Assembly: GCF_035999195.1 (NCBI RefSeq)
Contig: NZ_DASYGY010000008.1
Span: 1-7,890 of the forward strand
Direction: 5' to 3'
From: Pseudoxanthomonas sp.
GTDB taxonomy: Bacteria > Pseudomonadota > Gammaproteobacteria > Xanthomonadales > Xanthomonadaceae
DNA: 7,890 bases
The notes beneath the pieces are model-generated. The model had not been told where the DNA came from. It did no database searches and worked only from the letters and a program-made list of their open reading frames with translations. This document shows, piece after piece, positions 1-5,382 of this stretch. Every line of letters starts with the position of its first letter. Positions within the stretch are counted from its first letter, which is position 1. Both the position numbers and the translations under genes were made by a program.

Positions 1-79
1 GATCTCGGCCGCATCGCAGGAACAGTCGGCCGGCATCGAGCAGGTCAACCAGACCATCACCCAGATGGACGAGACCACC
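1..79 (+). repeat. Terminal direct repeat, left copy (identical to 7812-7890)
   Basis: Base-by-base comparison shows that these 79 bases equal 7812-7890 without a mismatch, third codon positions included. Both copies encode the same stretch of MCP signalling domain in the same frame. The true length of the repeat cannot be seen because both copies run into the window edge. Confidence 0.97.
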
Positions 80-334
80 CAGCAGAACGCCGCCCTGGTG
101 GAGGAAGCCACGGCCGCCGCCCGCGCGATGGAGGAACAGGCACGGGCGCTCACCGAGTCGGTCTCGGTGTTCAAGCTGCACGCGAACAAGCGCACCTTCA
201 CACACAGGACGCCGGCATCCGTCGCTCCCGCGACGCGCCGCAGCGCTGCACCGAAAACGGTGCGGACCGCGCCGCCCACTGCCCCCGTGCCGGCGCTCGC
301 CGGCGCCGACGAGGACGGCTGGCAGGAGTTCTGA
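2..334 (+). CDS. Methyl-accepting chemotaxis protein, C-terminal fragment (5' end outside window)
   Basis: This is the last 110 residues of a chemoreceptor signalling domain, the cytoplasmic coiled-coil hairpin that docks CheA and CheW and carries the adaptation sites. The frame is open from base 2. It reads through the descending helix of the hairpin (ISAASQEQSAGIEQVNQ), then a typical methylation helix with the motif AALVEEATAA, where the Glu pair fits the small-small-x-x-E-E-x-x-small-small methylation consensus. A flexible Ala/Pro/Arg/Thr-rich linker follows. The protein ends in GWQEF (bases 317-331, stop 332-334), matching the xWxxF pentapeptide that tethers CheR and CheB in high-abundance receptors. 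The sensor part is not in the window. The first 79 bases are identical to the last 79 bases of the window, so this is either the tail of a paralogue or the actual tail of the receptor that begins at 5383. Confidence 0.94.
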   Translation: MSAASQEQSAGIEQVNQTITQMDETTQQNAALVEEATAAARAMEEQARALTESVSVFKLHANKRTFTHRTPASVAPATRRSAAPKTVRTAPPTAPVPALAGADEDGWQEF

Positions 335-366
335 GCGCCGTCAGCAGGACACAGACATCGCGTTGT

Positions 367-400
367 CGCACACGGCCCGGCAGTGTCCGGGCCGTGTGCG
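367..400 (+). terminator. Strong hairpin after the MCP gene, probable terminator
   Basis: The arms CGCACACGGCCCGG (367-380) and CCGGGCCGTGTGCG (387-400) are perfect reverse complements of 14 bases around a 6-base loop. The hairpin starts 32 bases after the MCP stop codon, where a transcript end is expected. No T-run follows on either strand, so a classic intrinsic terminator is not fully supported. It may instead be a 3'-end stabilising stem or a terminator that works without a U-tract. Confidence 0.55.
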
Positions 401-433
401 TAGTCGATGGCGCTTCAGGGATGTTTGCCGCGT

Positions 434-456
434 CATCGCGCCACGGGCGCGCGATG
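434..456 (-). other. Inverted repeat in the 335-521 intergenic region
   Basis: CATCGCGC (434-441) and GCGCGATG (449-456) form a perfect 8-base stem with a 7-base loop. It lies 66 bases beyond the stop of the leftward gene ending at 522, so it could end that transcript. It lacks a T-run. A shorter stem, CGGGT/ACCCG at 464-476, lies beside it. The rest of 335-521 shows no gene-like frame. Confidence 0.3.
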
Positions 457-521
457 CATGAAGCGGGTCGAACCCGTGTAGCAGGAATCCGGCCCGGCGG
501 ATCCCGTGTGGAGACCCGGCC

Positions 522-827
522 TCAGAACCGGCGCTGGCCACCGCCGTAGTTGCCGATATCGCACTGGCCGGAGAACGTGGTGCCGCCCTCGATGTTGATG
601 CGCCCGGAGCGGCGGTCGACGGTCAGCCGCGGCTTGTTCATGCCGTCGAGGCGATAGGTGGCGGTGATGCGGTCCGCGCCGACCTGCAGGTTCTCCAAGT
701 CCCACCAGCCATGATCGCCATGCGAGTTGATCGGCGGAATCAGCGGCGCACCCAGGTGGATGCGGCCGTGGTCGCCGTACAGTTCGATCTGCACGTCGCT
801 GCTGAAACCCTCGGTGGTGGCACGCAC
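522..827 (-). CDS. Small hypothetical protein, probably secreted, N-terminus apparently missing
   Basis: The frame gives 101 residues from a GTG at 827 to a TGA at 522-524. I do not recognise a named family. The body has alternating polar/hydrophobic segments suggesting beta strands (DVQIELYG, RITATYRLDG), then PRLTVDRRSGRINIEGG and FSGQCDIGN, ending in QRRF. That order (xxDRxSGxIxI, then GxC, then a basic-Phe end) resembles small periplasmic beta-rich proteins of unknown function in proteobacteria, as I recall them. No Shine-Dalgarno sequence precedes the GTG and no signal peptide is encoded. The same frame is open a little further upstream (AQSDT before V1), but beyond about 842 it reads antisense to the CPBP gene and loses protein-like character. 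I therefore think the real N-terminus has been lost at a junction near 828-850. A stranded pseudogene remnant is an alternative. Confidence 0.55.
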   Translation of the reverse strand: MRATTEGFSSDVQIELYGDHGRIHLGAPLIPPINSHGDHGWWDLENLQVGADRITATYRLDGMNKPRLTVDRRSGRINIEGGTTFSGQCDIGNYGGGQRRF

Positions 828-853
828 GGTGTCGGATTGGGCGCAACCTGCTG
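828..853. other. Possible breakpoint between two 5'-truncated divergent genes
   Basis: Protein-like sequence on the minus strand (AQSDTVRATTEG, extending right to about 842) meets protein-like sequence on the plus strand (GRNLLMMVG, extending left to about 839) with no leader, promoter or ribosome binding site between them. Two divergently transcribed genes normally need space here. Uncommon codons for this GC-rich DNA (att, ggg on the plus strand; caa on the minus strand) cluster at 836-841, which is where I would place the join. This is inference from reading frames only. Confidence 0.4.
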
Positions 854-1327
854 ATGATGGTCGGCATCGCCGCGTTGAACCTGGTGGTCACCGTGCTGAT
901 CGGGCTGCTGCTCAACGGCCTGGACCAGGGGTCGGCCAATCCCGCGTTCAAGTCGATGGCCGAAGTGGATACCGCCACCCGCGTCATGGCCTTCGCAGCG
1001 ATGGTGCCGCAGCTGCTGGGCGAGGAACTGCTCACCATCCTGCCCTTGCTCGCCCTGCTGTGGTGGCTGCATACCCGGATGAAGCTGAAGAAGCGCACTG
1101 CCCTGATGCGGGCGTGGCTGCTGTCGGCCATCCCGTTCGCGCTGGCGCACCTGCCCACCTACCAGTGGGACCTGGTGCAGTGCTTGGCGATCATCGGCAG
1201 CGCCCGGCTGGTGCTGAGCCTGGCCTATCTGTTCTCGCGCAACCTGTGGGCCTCCACCGGCGCGCACGTACTCAACGACTGGACCCTGTTCGGCATCAGC
1301 CTGACGCTGGGTTCGCTGCCGCACTGA
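854..1327 (+). CDS. CPBP-family (CAAX protease/Rce1-like) intramembrane protein, probably 5'-truncated
   Basis: The 157 residues are mostly membrane segments, at about 3-23, 47-71, 86-100, 110-127 and 143-153. They carry the CPBP (ABI/Rce1-type) motif series: a Glu pair E57-E58 in GEELLTI, F95xxxH99 in FALAH, and H138xxxD142 in HVLND. In known members these residues hold the metal and activate water for intramembrane proteolysis. The usual first motif is EExxxR, and here the Arg position is occupied by Leu63 or an adjacent hydrophobic residue, so activity is uncertain. The length is short for the family, which usually exceeds 200 residues. No Shine-Dalgarno sequence precedes ATG 854, and the frame is open back to 806 with plausible residues (GRNLL) just upstream. 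These points suggest a lost N-terminus. The TraB-like gene follows after 31 bases on the same strand. Confidence 0.75.
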   Translation: MMVGIAALNLVVTVLIGLLLNGLDQGSANPAFKSMAEVDTATRVMAFAAMVPQLLGEELLTILPLLALLWWLHTRMKLKKRTALMRAWLLSAIPFALAHLPTYQWDLVQCLAIIGSARLVLSLAYLFSRNLWASTGAHVLNDWTLFGISLTLGSLPH

Positions 1328-1358
1328 CGCCATCCCTCGCCCGAAGAAGGAATGTCCC

Positions 1359-2441
1359 ATGGCGCTTCACCACGATCGGGCGGTACGGCTGAAGACCGTC
1401 GGCTGGACCCTGCTGACCCTGTTGTTCCTGCTGAGCGTTCCTCTGTTGCTCAGTGCATCGCCTTGGTTACTGGCGGCTTCGTTCCTGCTCGGCGCAGGCG
1501 TGGTGGCCGCGTTGGCGTGGCTGCTCGCCCGTCTGCGACGCCGGTCTTCGCCACATCGCTGGCCGCAGGCCCTGGCCGGCGGCATGGTCGCCACCGCGCT
1601 GATCGCGCTGCCGCTGTACTGGCTGGTGCTGCAGCCCGCACTGCGTCCGCTGGCGGTGCCTCGCGTCACCCTCGGCGACGGGCAGCGGCAGGTGGTGTTC
1701 CAGGGCATGACGCACATCGGCTCGGCCCCGTTCTATCGCTCGGTGGCCTTCGACCTGATGCGCACGCGCGAGGCAGGCTACAAGGTCTATTTCGAGGGCG
1801 TGATGCCGGGCACCCCGGAAGCGCAGGCATGGTTCCGTGACGAGCTCGCCGGCGGCGGCGACCTCAACGCCGAATACGGAAAGCTGGCCGGCTTCTGCGG
1901 CCTGCACTTCCAGAACGATTTTCTTGGCTTCGTCGGCACCGACGCGGTGAAGGATCCGGCACGCACCGTCAATGCGGACGTGACGGAAACCGAGATGTGG
2001 GAGGAATGGAAGCGCCTGGTGGCAGCGCGACCGGAACTGGCGGACCAACTCGTCAAGGAGCATCCGCCGTCCGACGACGGGGGCAGCTCGGGCATGAACC
2101 ATGTGATGCAGGTGCTGTCCCACGTGGGCGATCGGCAACGCGACTTCGTCGGGGCGGCATGCCGTGGCATCTTCACCTTCGCCCTGCAGGGCAAGGAACG
2201 TCCGGACGTACTCAATGCGGTGGTGCTGGACTTCCGCAACCGCAAGCTGGCCGAACGGATCGCCGCCGATGCCGGGCGGAACCTCTACCTCATCTACGGC
2301 AGCGGCCACTTCCCCGGCTTGTTCCATGCGCTGAAGCAGCAGAACCCGGCATGGCGCATCGAAGGCGTGACCTCGTCCACCGCGATCGAGGCGCCGGAGG
2401 ATGCGGTGGGCAGGCTGGAATTGCTTGACCCGGAACGATGA
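1359..2441 (+). CDS. Membrane-anchored TraB/TIKI (GumN/PrgY-like) superfamily protein
   Basis: This is a 360-residue protein. Three hydrophobic segments (about 11-31, 35-57 and 72-93) precede a soluble domain from about residue 100. Basic clusters at the N-terminus and at residues 59-63 fit an N-in topology that places the soluble domain in the periplasm. That domain has the two GxxH motifs typical of the TIKI/TraB/GumN/EreA-ChaN-like fold: G116-M-T-H119 near its start and G314-S-G-H317 (IYGSGHFPGL) near its end, plus a Glu (E146, YFEGV) after the first motif. TIKI proteins are metal-dependent peptidases, but the bacterial branch is poorly characterised, so substrate and activity are unknown. 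The start is supported by AAGGA at 1347-1351, seven bases before the ATG. It lies 31 bases after the CPBP gene and is likely co-transcribed with it. The stop is 48 bases from that of the convergent protease gene. Confidence 0.75.
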   Translation: MALHHDRAVRLKTVGWTLLTLLFLLSVPLLLSASPWLLAASFLLGAGVVAALAWLLARLRRRSSPHRWPQALAGGMVATALIALPLYWLVLQPALRPLAVPRVTLGDGQRQVVFQGMTHIGSAPFYRSVAFDLMRTREAGYKVYFEGVMPGTPEAQAWFRDELAGGGDLNAEYGKLAGFCGLHFQNDFLGFVGTDAVKDPARTVNADVTETEMWEEWKRLVAARPELADQLVKEHPPSDDGGSSGMNHVMQVLSHVGDRQRDFVGAACRGIFTFALQGKERPDVLNAVVLDFRNRKLAERIAADAGRNLYLIYGSGHFPGLFHALKQQNPAWRIEGVTSSTAIEAPEDAVGRLELLDPER

Positions 2442-2450
2442 GCGATCGGT

Positions 2451-2484
2451 CACCCGAATCGCGACACGCGCGGGAACGCGGGTG
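2451..2484. terminator. Weak inverted repeat between convergent genes
   Basis: CACCCG (2451-2456) and CGGGTG (2479-2484) are perfect 6-base reverse complements around a 22-base GC-rich loop. They lie in the 48-base gap between the stops of two convergent genes, where a two-way terminator is expected. There is no T-run on either strand and the stem is short, so this is only a candidate. Confidence 0.25.
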
Positions 2485-2489
2485 GGATG

Positions 2490-4031
2490 TCAGCGGTGTC
2501 GATCCGCGCGCGGACGTCGCAGCGGAGGCGAGGGAGACGAGACGGCTGCGCCGGTTTCCGTGCGCACCAGCGCCGGCAACGGCGAACTCATCACGCGCGC
2601 CACCGGCCCAACGCGCACCAGGAAACCGGTCGCCGTGGCCGCGATGACGTCGATCTGGTGCTGGCCCTGTGGCAGACGGAAGCGTTCGCCCGGCTTCAGC
2701 ATCGAGCCTTCATTGGCCGAATACGTCGCCGGCGGCAAGTCGCTGTCCAGGCTGTGGGTGGTTCCGTACCCACGCAGCGCATGGATGATGACCGCGTCGC
2801 CCGCCAGGTTGGACTCGTAAGGCGCCGTCCGGCGTCGCGCTTCCACCGTGTAGATGACGGTCGCGAACGGATCGGGCTGCGCGGGCAACGCCAGCACCAG
2901 CAACTGCACGCCGGTCCCGCCGGGTGCATCGACGACATCCAGCATGACGTCATGCGTGCCGATGTCCTCCGCCCGCACGGTGAGCCGGCCGGGCGGCGCC
3001 ACCCATCCCAACCGCTCGCGCTGGTAGGCGCTGAGGTATTTGGGCAGCAGCCCGTACACCGGATCGCTGCCGGCGTGGCGCCACGCGTCGCTCATCAGGT
3101 CCCAGGGATTGTCGTAGGTGTCGGCATCGCCATCGCTGTTGTCCGAATGCGGCAGGCCGTAGCCGTGGCCCATTTCGTGCGCCATCGCGGCCAGGTTGGC
3201 GAACGACCAGGGCGGACTCCATGTGGCCCGCAGGCAGCGGTACGCGCCATCGAGCACTGCGCATGCGCCGCCGCCCCACGCGTAGCCGTCCAGCTCGTCG
3301 TTGAACATCAGGTTGATGCCCATCACGCCGGCGAACTCGACGTCCGCATCGGCGGCGGCCGTGCAGTCGGCGAACAGCAGCGACAGATCGGCCTGCGTGC
3401 CGGTGTAGGCACTGCGCGGGCGCGGCAGTACGTACCAGCCATGGGCCTGGCTGCCGGCCAGGTCGATGGCGCCCCGCGACACCCGTGACCAGTAGTGGCC
3501 CAGCTGACCCGGCCCGTCGCCGTACTGGGACTGGAAGAACTCGCGCGACTTCGGTTCGGCCGGCACGTCGGCGAACCGGCACATCAGCGTGATCCAGCGC
3601 GTGCTGCCGTGGACCGGTGCCGCCAGCCGGGGCCGACCGTCGTCGCCCGCCACGGGCGCCCGCTGCGCCTGGCGATCCGCAGGCACGATGGCGTCGATGA
3701 CCACACGTGACCCGCGCTTGCCGGCGGCGGCGTGCGACACCGCCACACGGCGGTTGGCCAGCGCATAGAGGTCGCCTGCCGCGCGCGTGGCCTGGGCGAC
3801 ATCGAGCCGGCGGCGCGCGCCCGGCCCTGCGTCCAGCCACGCCTTGAAACGGGGAGGAGGCGTGGCCTGTCCGGGCATGGCAGGCCGCGCGTCGCCCCAG
3901 CGCAGCAGCAGGATGCCCTGTTCGATCTCGCCCGCCCATGCCGTCGGCAACGCCGCCGCACAGGCCAGCACCAACCCGACGACATACCGCTGCAGCGTCC
4001 CACCGCCGCGCACCTTCGCATTCCCGTACAT
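2490..4031 (-). CDS. Secreted metzincin-type zinc metalloprotease (M6/immune inhibitor A- or M11-like)
   Basis: This 513-residue protein should cleave proteins outside the cytoplasm. Residues 1-33 form a Sec signal peptide: basic N-region, hydrophobic core about 16-28, predicted cut after AWA33. The catalytic region starts near W146 (ITLMCRFADVP) and continues through HYWSRVSRGAIDLAG and GWYVLP (179-203), a layout like the M6 family. The zinc site is H285-E286-M-G-H289-G-Y-G292-L-P-H295, matching HExxHxxGxxH, with a likely Met-turn at M313 (WDLMSD). The third ligand His is metzincin/M11-like; M6 enzymes, as I recall them, have Asp there. A beta-rich region follows (RERLGWV at 338-344, IYTVEARRR near 393-401, AVIIHALRG). 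The last 35 residues are Pro/Ser/Arg-rich with no clear domain. The start at 4031 is chosen over longer in-frame starts because AAGGAG lies 6 bases upstream and the signal peptide begins there. Confidence 0.85.
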   Translation of the reverse strand: MYGNAKVRGGGTLQRYVVGLVLACAAALPTAWAGEIEQGILLLRWGDARPAMPGQATPPPRFKAWLDAGPGARRRLDVAQATRAAGDLYALANRRVAVSHAAAGKRGSRVVIDAIVPADRQAQRAPVAGDDGRPRLAAPVHGSTRWITLMCRFADVPAEPKSREFFQSQYGDGPGQLGHYWSRVSRGAIDLAGSQAHGWYVLPRPRSAYTGTQADLSLLFADCTAAADADVEFAGVMGINLMFNDELDGYAWGGGACAVLDGAYRCLRATWSPPWSFANLAAMAHEMGHGYGLPHSDNSDGDADTYDNPWDLMSDAWRHAGSDPVYGLLPKYLSAYQRERLGWVAPPGRLTVRAEDIGTHDVMLDVVDAPGGTGVQLLVLALPAQPDPFATVIYTVEARRRTAPYESNLAGDAVIIHALRGYGTTHSLDSDLPPATYSANEGSMLKPGERFRLPQGQHQIDVIAATATGFLVRVGPVARVMSSPLPALVRTETGAAVSSPSPPLRRPRADRHR

Positions 4032-4037
4032 GGCGTT

Positions 4038-4043
4038 CTCCTT
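4038..4043 (-). promoter_or_regulatory. Ribosome binding site that fixes the metalloprotease start
   Basis: On the minus strand AAGGAG lies 6 bases before ATG 4031. The same frame is open to 4418, but that extension is low-complexity and Arg-rich with no leader, so this site plus the signal peptide decides the start. Confidence 0.8.
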
Positions 4044-4376
4044 CCCTGTGCCACGACAGCCCGAGCACCCGACACCGTCGATCGGCGCGGACCGCGTCCG
4101 GCGCCGCGCATATCGCGAATGCGGTCCGGCGCACGCCCCATGGCGGCGCAAGGGATCGAGGATGTCGGCGGCGGTGCATGCCCCGCATGCCCGTGTCCGC
4201 CAGCAGCGCGGTCCCTCGCGCGTCCGGGAGCCGTCGCCATGCTGGCCACGCTCCCGGGATGTGGGGGCAGCGTGCGCCGCCGTGTGTTGGATAAATGTGA
4301 TTCGAGGGTGCCGTCTGTCTGCTACCTCCATGTACCTGCGCGCCGACGGTGAGACCACACCGGCGGACACCCCGCC
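4044..4376. other. Non-coding divergent intergenic region
   Basis: No convincing gene lies here. The open frames crossing it are Arg/Pro/His-rich and read as by-products of high GC. Visible structure includes the inverted repeat CGGACCGC (4088-4095)/GCGGTCCG (4121-4128), the inverted repeat CCGGGAGC (4224-4231)/GCTCCCGG (4250-4257) with an 18-base loop, and a direct repeat GCATGCCC at 4176-4183 and 4185-4192. A short AT-richer patch (about 4286-4303) includes TGTGA, half of a CRP/Clp-type site without its partner. The metalloprotease promoter should be in this region, but I cannot identify it. Confidence 0.6.
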
Positions 4377-4403
4377 TAAAGAGTTTGTGATCCACGCCGA
4401 TAC
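4377..4403 (+). promoter_or_regulatory. FliA (sigma-28) flagellar promoter for ycgR
   Basis: TAAAG at 4377-4381 and GCCGATAC at 4396-4403 match the sigma-28 consensus TAAAGTTT-N11-GCCGATAA. The distance from the first T of the -35 element to the first G of the -10 element is exactly the consensus 19 bases. The -10 element matches 7 of 8 and the -35 element 6 of 8. Transcription would begin near 4410, leaving a leader of about 35 bases before ycgR. The gene's role in flagellar control fits this sigma factor. Confidence 0.82.
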
Positions 4404-4444
4404 AGCCTGTGACGCCATCCCTGCCCTGACGCTTCCGCCCCCGC

Positions 4445-5224
4445 ATGACCGAGTCCAGCGACGCCCCCCTGGCCGATCCCGTCGGGTACGACGAGGAAGA
4501 GAAGTACCTGGTGCATGGCGTGCCCGCGGTACGCCAGATCCTGCAGTCGCTGATCGACAAGCGCGCCCTGGTCAGCGGCTGCGCGATGCCGCGCAACCAC
4601 ACCTTTCCCACCTCCGTGATCGAAGTGCTGGACGACGAAGAGGGCGTGCTGATCGACGGCAGCGCCTCGGAGGCCGTCAACCGGAGCATCGAGGACGCCA
4701 GCCACGTTACCTGCGTGTCGCGGCTGGACCGCATCCACGTGCAGTTCAAGCTGTACGACCTGCGGCGCGTGCAGCAGGACGGCCAGGTCGCCTTCCATGC
4801 CTCGCTGCCCGACAGCATCCTGCGCCTGCAGCGCCGCGAGTTCTACCGGCTGCAGGTGCCGGTGACCCAGCCGATGGACTGCGCCATCGCCGAGCGCCAG
4901 CCCGACGGCGAGACCACCTACCGCAAGTACCGCGTGCTGGACATCAGTGGCGGCGGCATCGCGCTGGCGGTACAGGCCGAAGAGCCCACGCTGAAGCCGT
5001 ACAAGGAATTCCCCGGCAGCCTGCTGCACCTGCCCGACAGCGGCCCGCTGTGCGTGCGCCTGATGGTCAAGAGCCTGCACCGGCAACTCAACCAGAACGG
5101 CAGCGAGAGCTGGCGAGCCGGGTGCCAGTTCACCGACATGCCGCGTGGCGGCGACGCGCTGATCCAGCGCTACATCTTCCGCCTGGAACGCCAGCGCAGC
5201 GCCCGCGAACGCGGCGCGGCGTGA
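4445..5224 (+). CDS. ycgR: YcgR-type flagellar brake, PilZ-domain c-di-GMP effector
   Basis: This 259-residue protein is close to the E. coli YcgR length (244). In the family, c-di-GMP-bound YcgR contacts the flagellar motor and slows rotation or biases it toward counter-clockwise, linking high c-di-GMP to reduced motility. The N-terminal YcgR domain spans about residues 20-115. The C-terminal PilZ domain starts near 127 with LQRREFYRLQVPV, giving the RxxxR motif as R131 and R135 (R130 also basic). It continues to D166-I-S168-G-G-G171, the D/NxSxxG motif. Both nucleotide-binding motifs are intact, so c-di-GMP binding is expected. The end (GCQFTDM, then ALIQRYIFRLER) is typical of the family. 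It is cytoplasmic, with no signal peptide or membrane segment. ATG 4445 is the first start after an in-frame TGA at 4427 and has no clear Shine-Dalgarno sequence. A FliA promoter lies upstream and an MCP gene follows under its own FliA promoter. Confidence 0.93.
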   Translation: MTESSDAPLADPVGYDEEEKYLVHGVPAVRQILQSLIDKRALVSGCAMPRNHTFPTSVIEVLDDEEGVLIDGSASEAVNRSIEDASHVTCVSRLDRIHVQFKLYDLRRVQQDGQVAFHASLPDSILRLQRREFYRLQVPVTQPMDCAIAERQPDGETTYRKYRVLDISGGGIALAVQAEEPTLKPYKEFPGSLLHLPDSGPLCVRLMVKSLHRQLNQNGSESWRAGCQFTDMPRGGDALIQRYIFRLERQRSARERGAA

Positions 5225-5274
5225 CCGTCGTCGCCGTTCCGGCCGCCGCCCGTCGGCAATCGCGTGACACGCAC

Positions 5275-5301
5275 TCAATGACGCCGGGGCGCCGCCGATA
5301 C
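5275..5301 (+). promoter_or_regulatory. FliA (sigma-28) promoter for the downstream MCP
   Basis: TCAA at 5275-5278 and GCCGATAC at 5294-5301 repeat the architecture of the ycgR promoter: the same 15 bases between the -35 tetramer and the -10 element, and the same -10 octamer. The -35 element is weaker than the TAAAG of ycgR. Transcription would begin near 5308, giving a leader of about 75 bases that contains a small hairpin (ACCGG/CCGGT, 5323-5335). Chemoreceptor genes are classic FliA targets. Confidence 0.7.
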
Positions 5302-5373
5302 GGTCCGTAACACGACTGCAACACCGGACGCCGGTCCTGGCGCCGCCGCTGCAGACGTCGCCACTCTGCATAC

Positions 5374-5377
5374 GAGG
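5374..5377 (+). promoter_or_regulatory. Ribosome binding site of the MCP gene
   Basis: GAGG ends five bases before ATG 5383, supporting this start. The first residues then lead directly into the first membrane helix. Confidence 0.65.
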
Positions 5378-5382
5378 CCATC

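Noticed and set aside
450..490. A tRNA T-arm-like stretch (GGGTTCGACCC on the minus strand)
   Set aside because: The stem and loop sizes are wrong for a T-arm, and no acceptor, D or anticodon arm can be folded around it. It is a short inverted repeat only.
552..559. GCCGATAT, resembling a FliA -10 element
   Set aside because: It lies inside the leftward small gene as antisense of its DIGN-region codons, and no TAAA or TCAA element sits 19 bases upstream.
854..4031. A defence or toxin-antitoxin island built from the three protease-like genes
   Set aside because: No nuclease, nucleotide cyclase, NTPase, toxin-antitoxin or mobile-element hallmark is seen, and the zinc protease is convergent and separately transcribed.
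4286..4303. TGTGA in an AT-richer patch as a possible CRP/Clp operator
   Set aside because: Only one half-site is present. The partner TCACA at the proper spacing is absent.
4032..4418. N-terminal extension of the metalloprotease by 129 residues
   Set aside because: The extension is compositionally unlike the protein and would bury a good signal peptide. A strong AAGGAG directly precedes the shorter start.
2950..4818. Long minus-strand open frame crossing the protease and ycgR
   Set aside because: It is Arg/Ala/Gly-rich and lacks domains. It is a by-product of high GC in a second frame of real genes.
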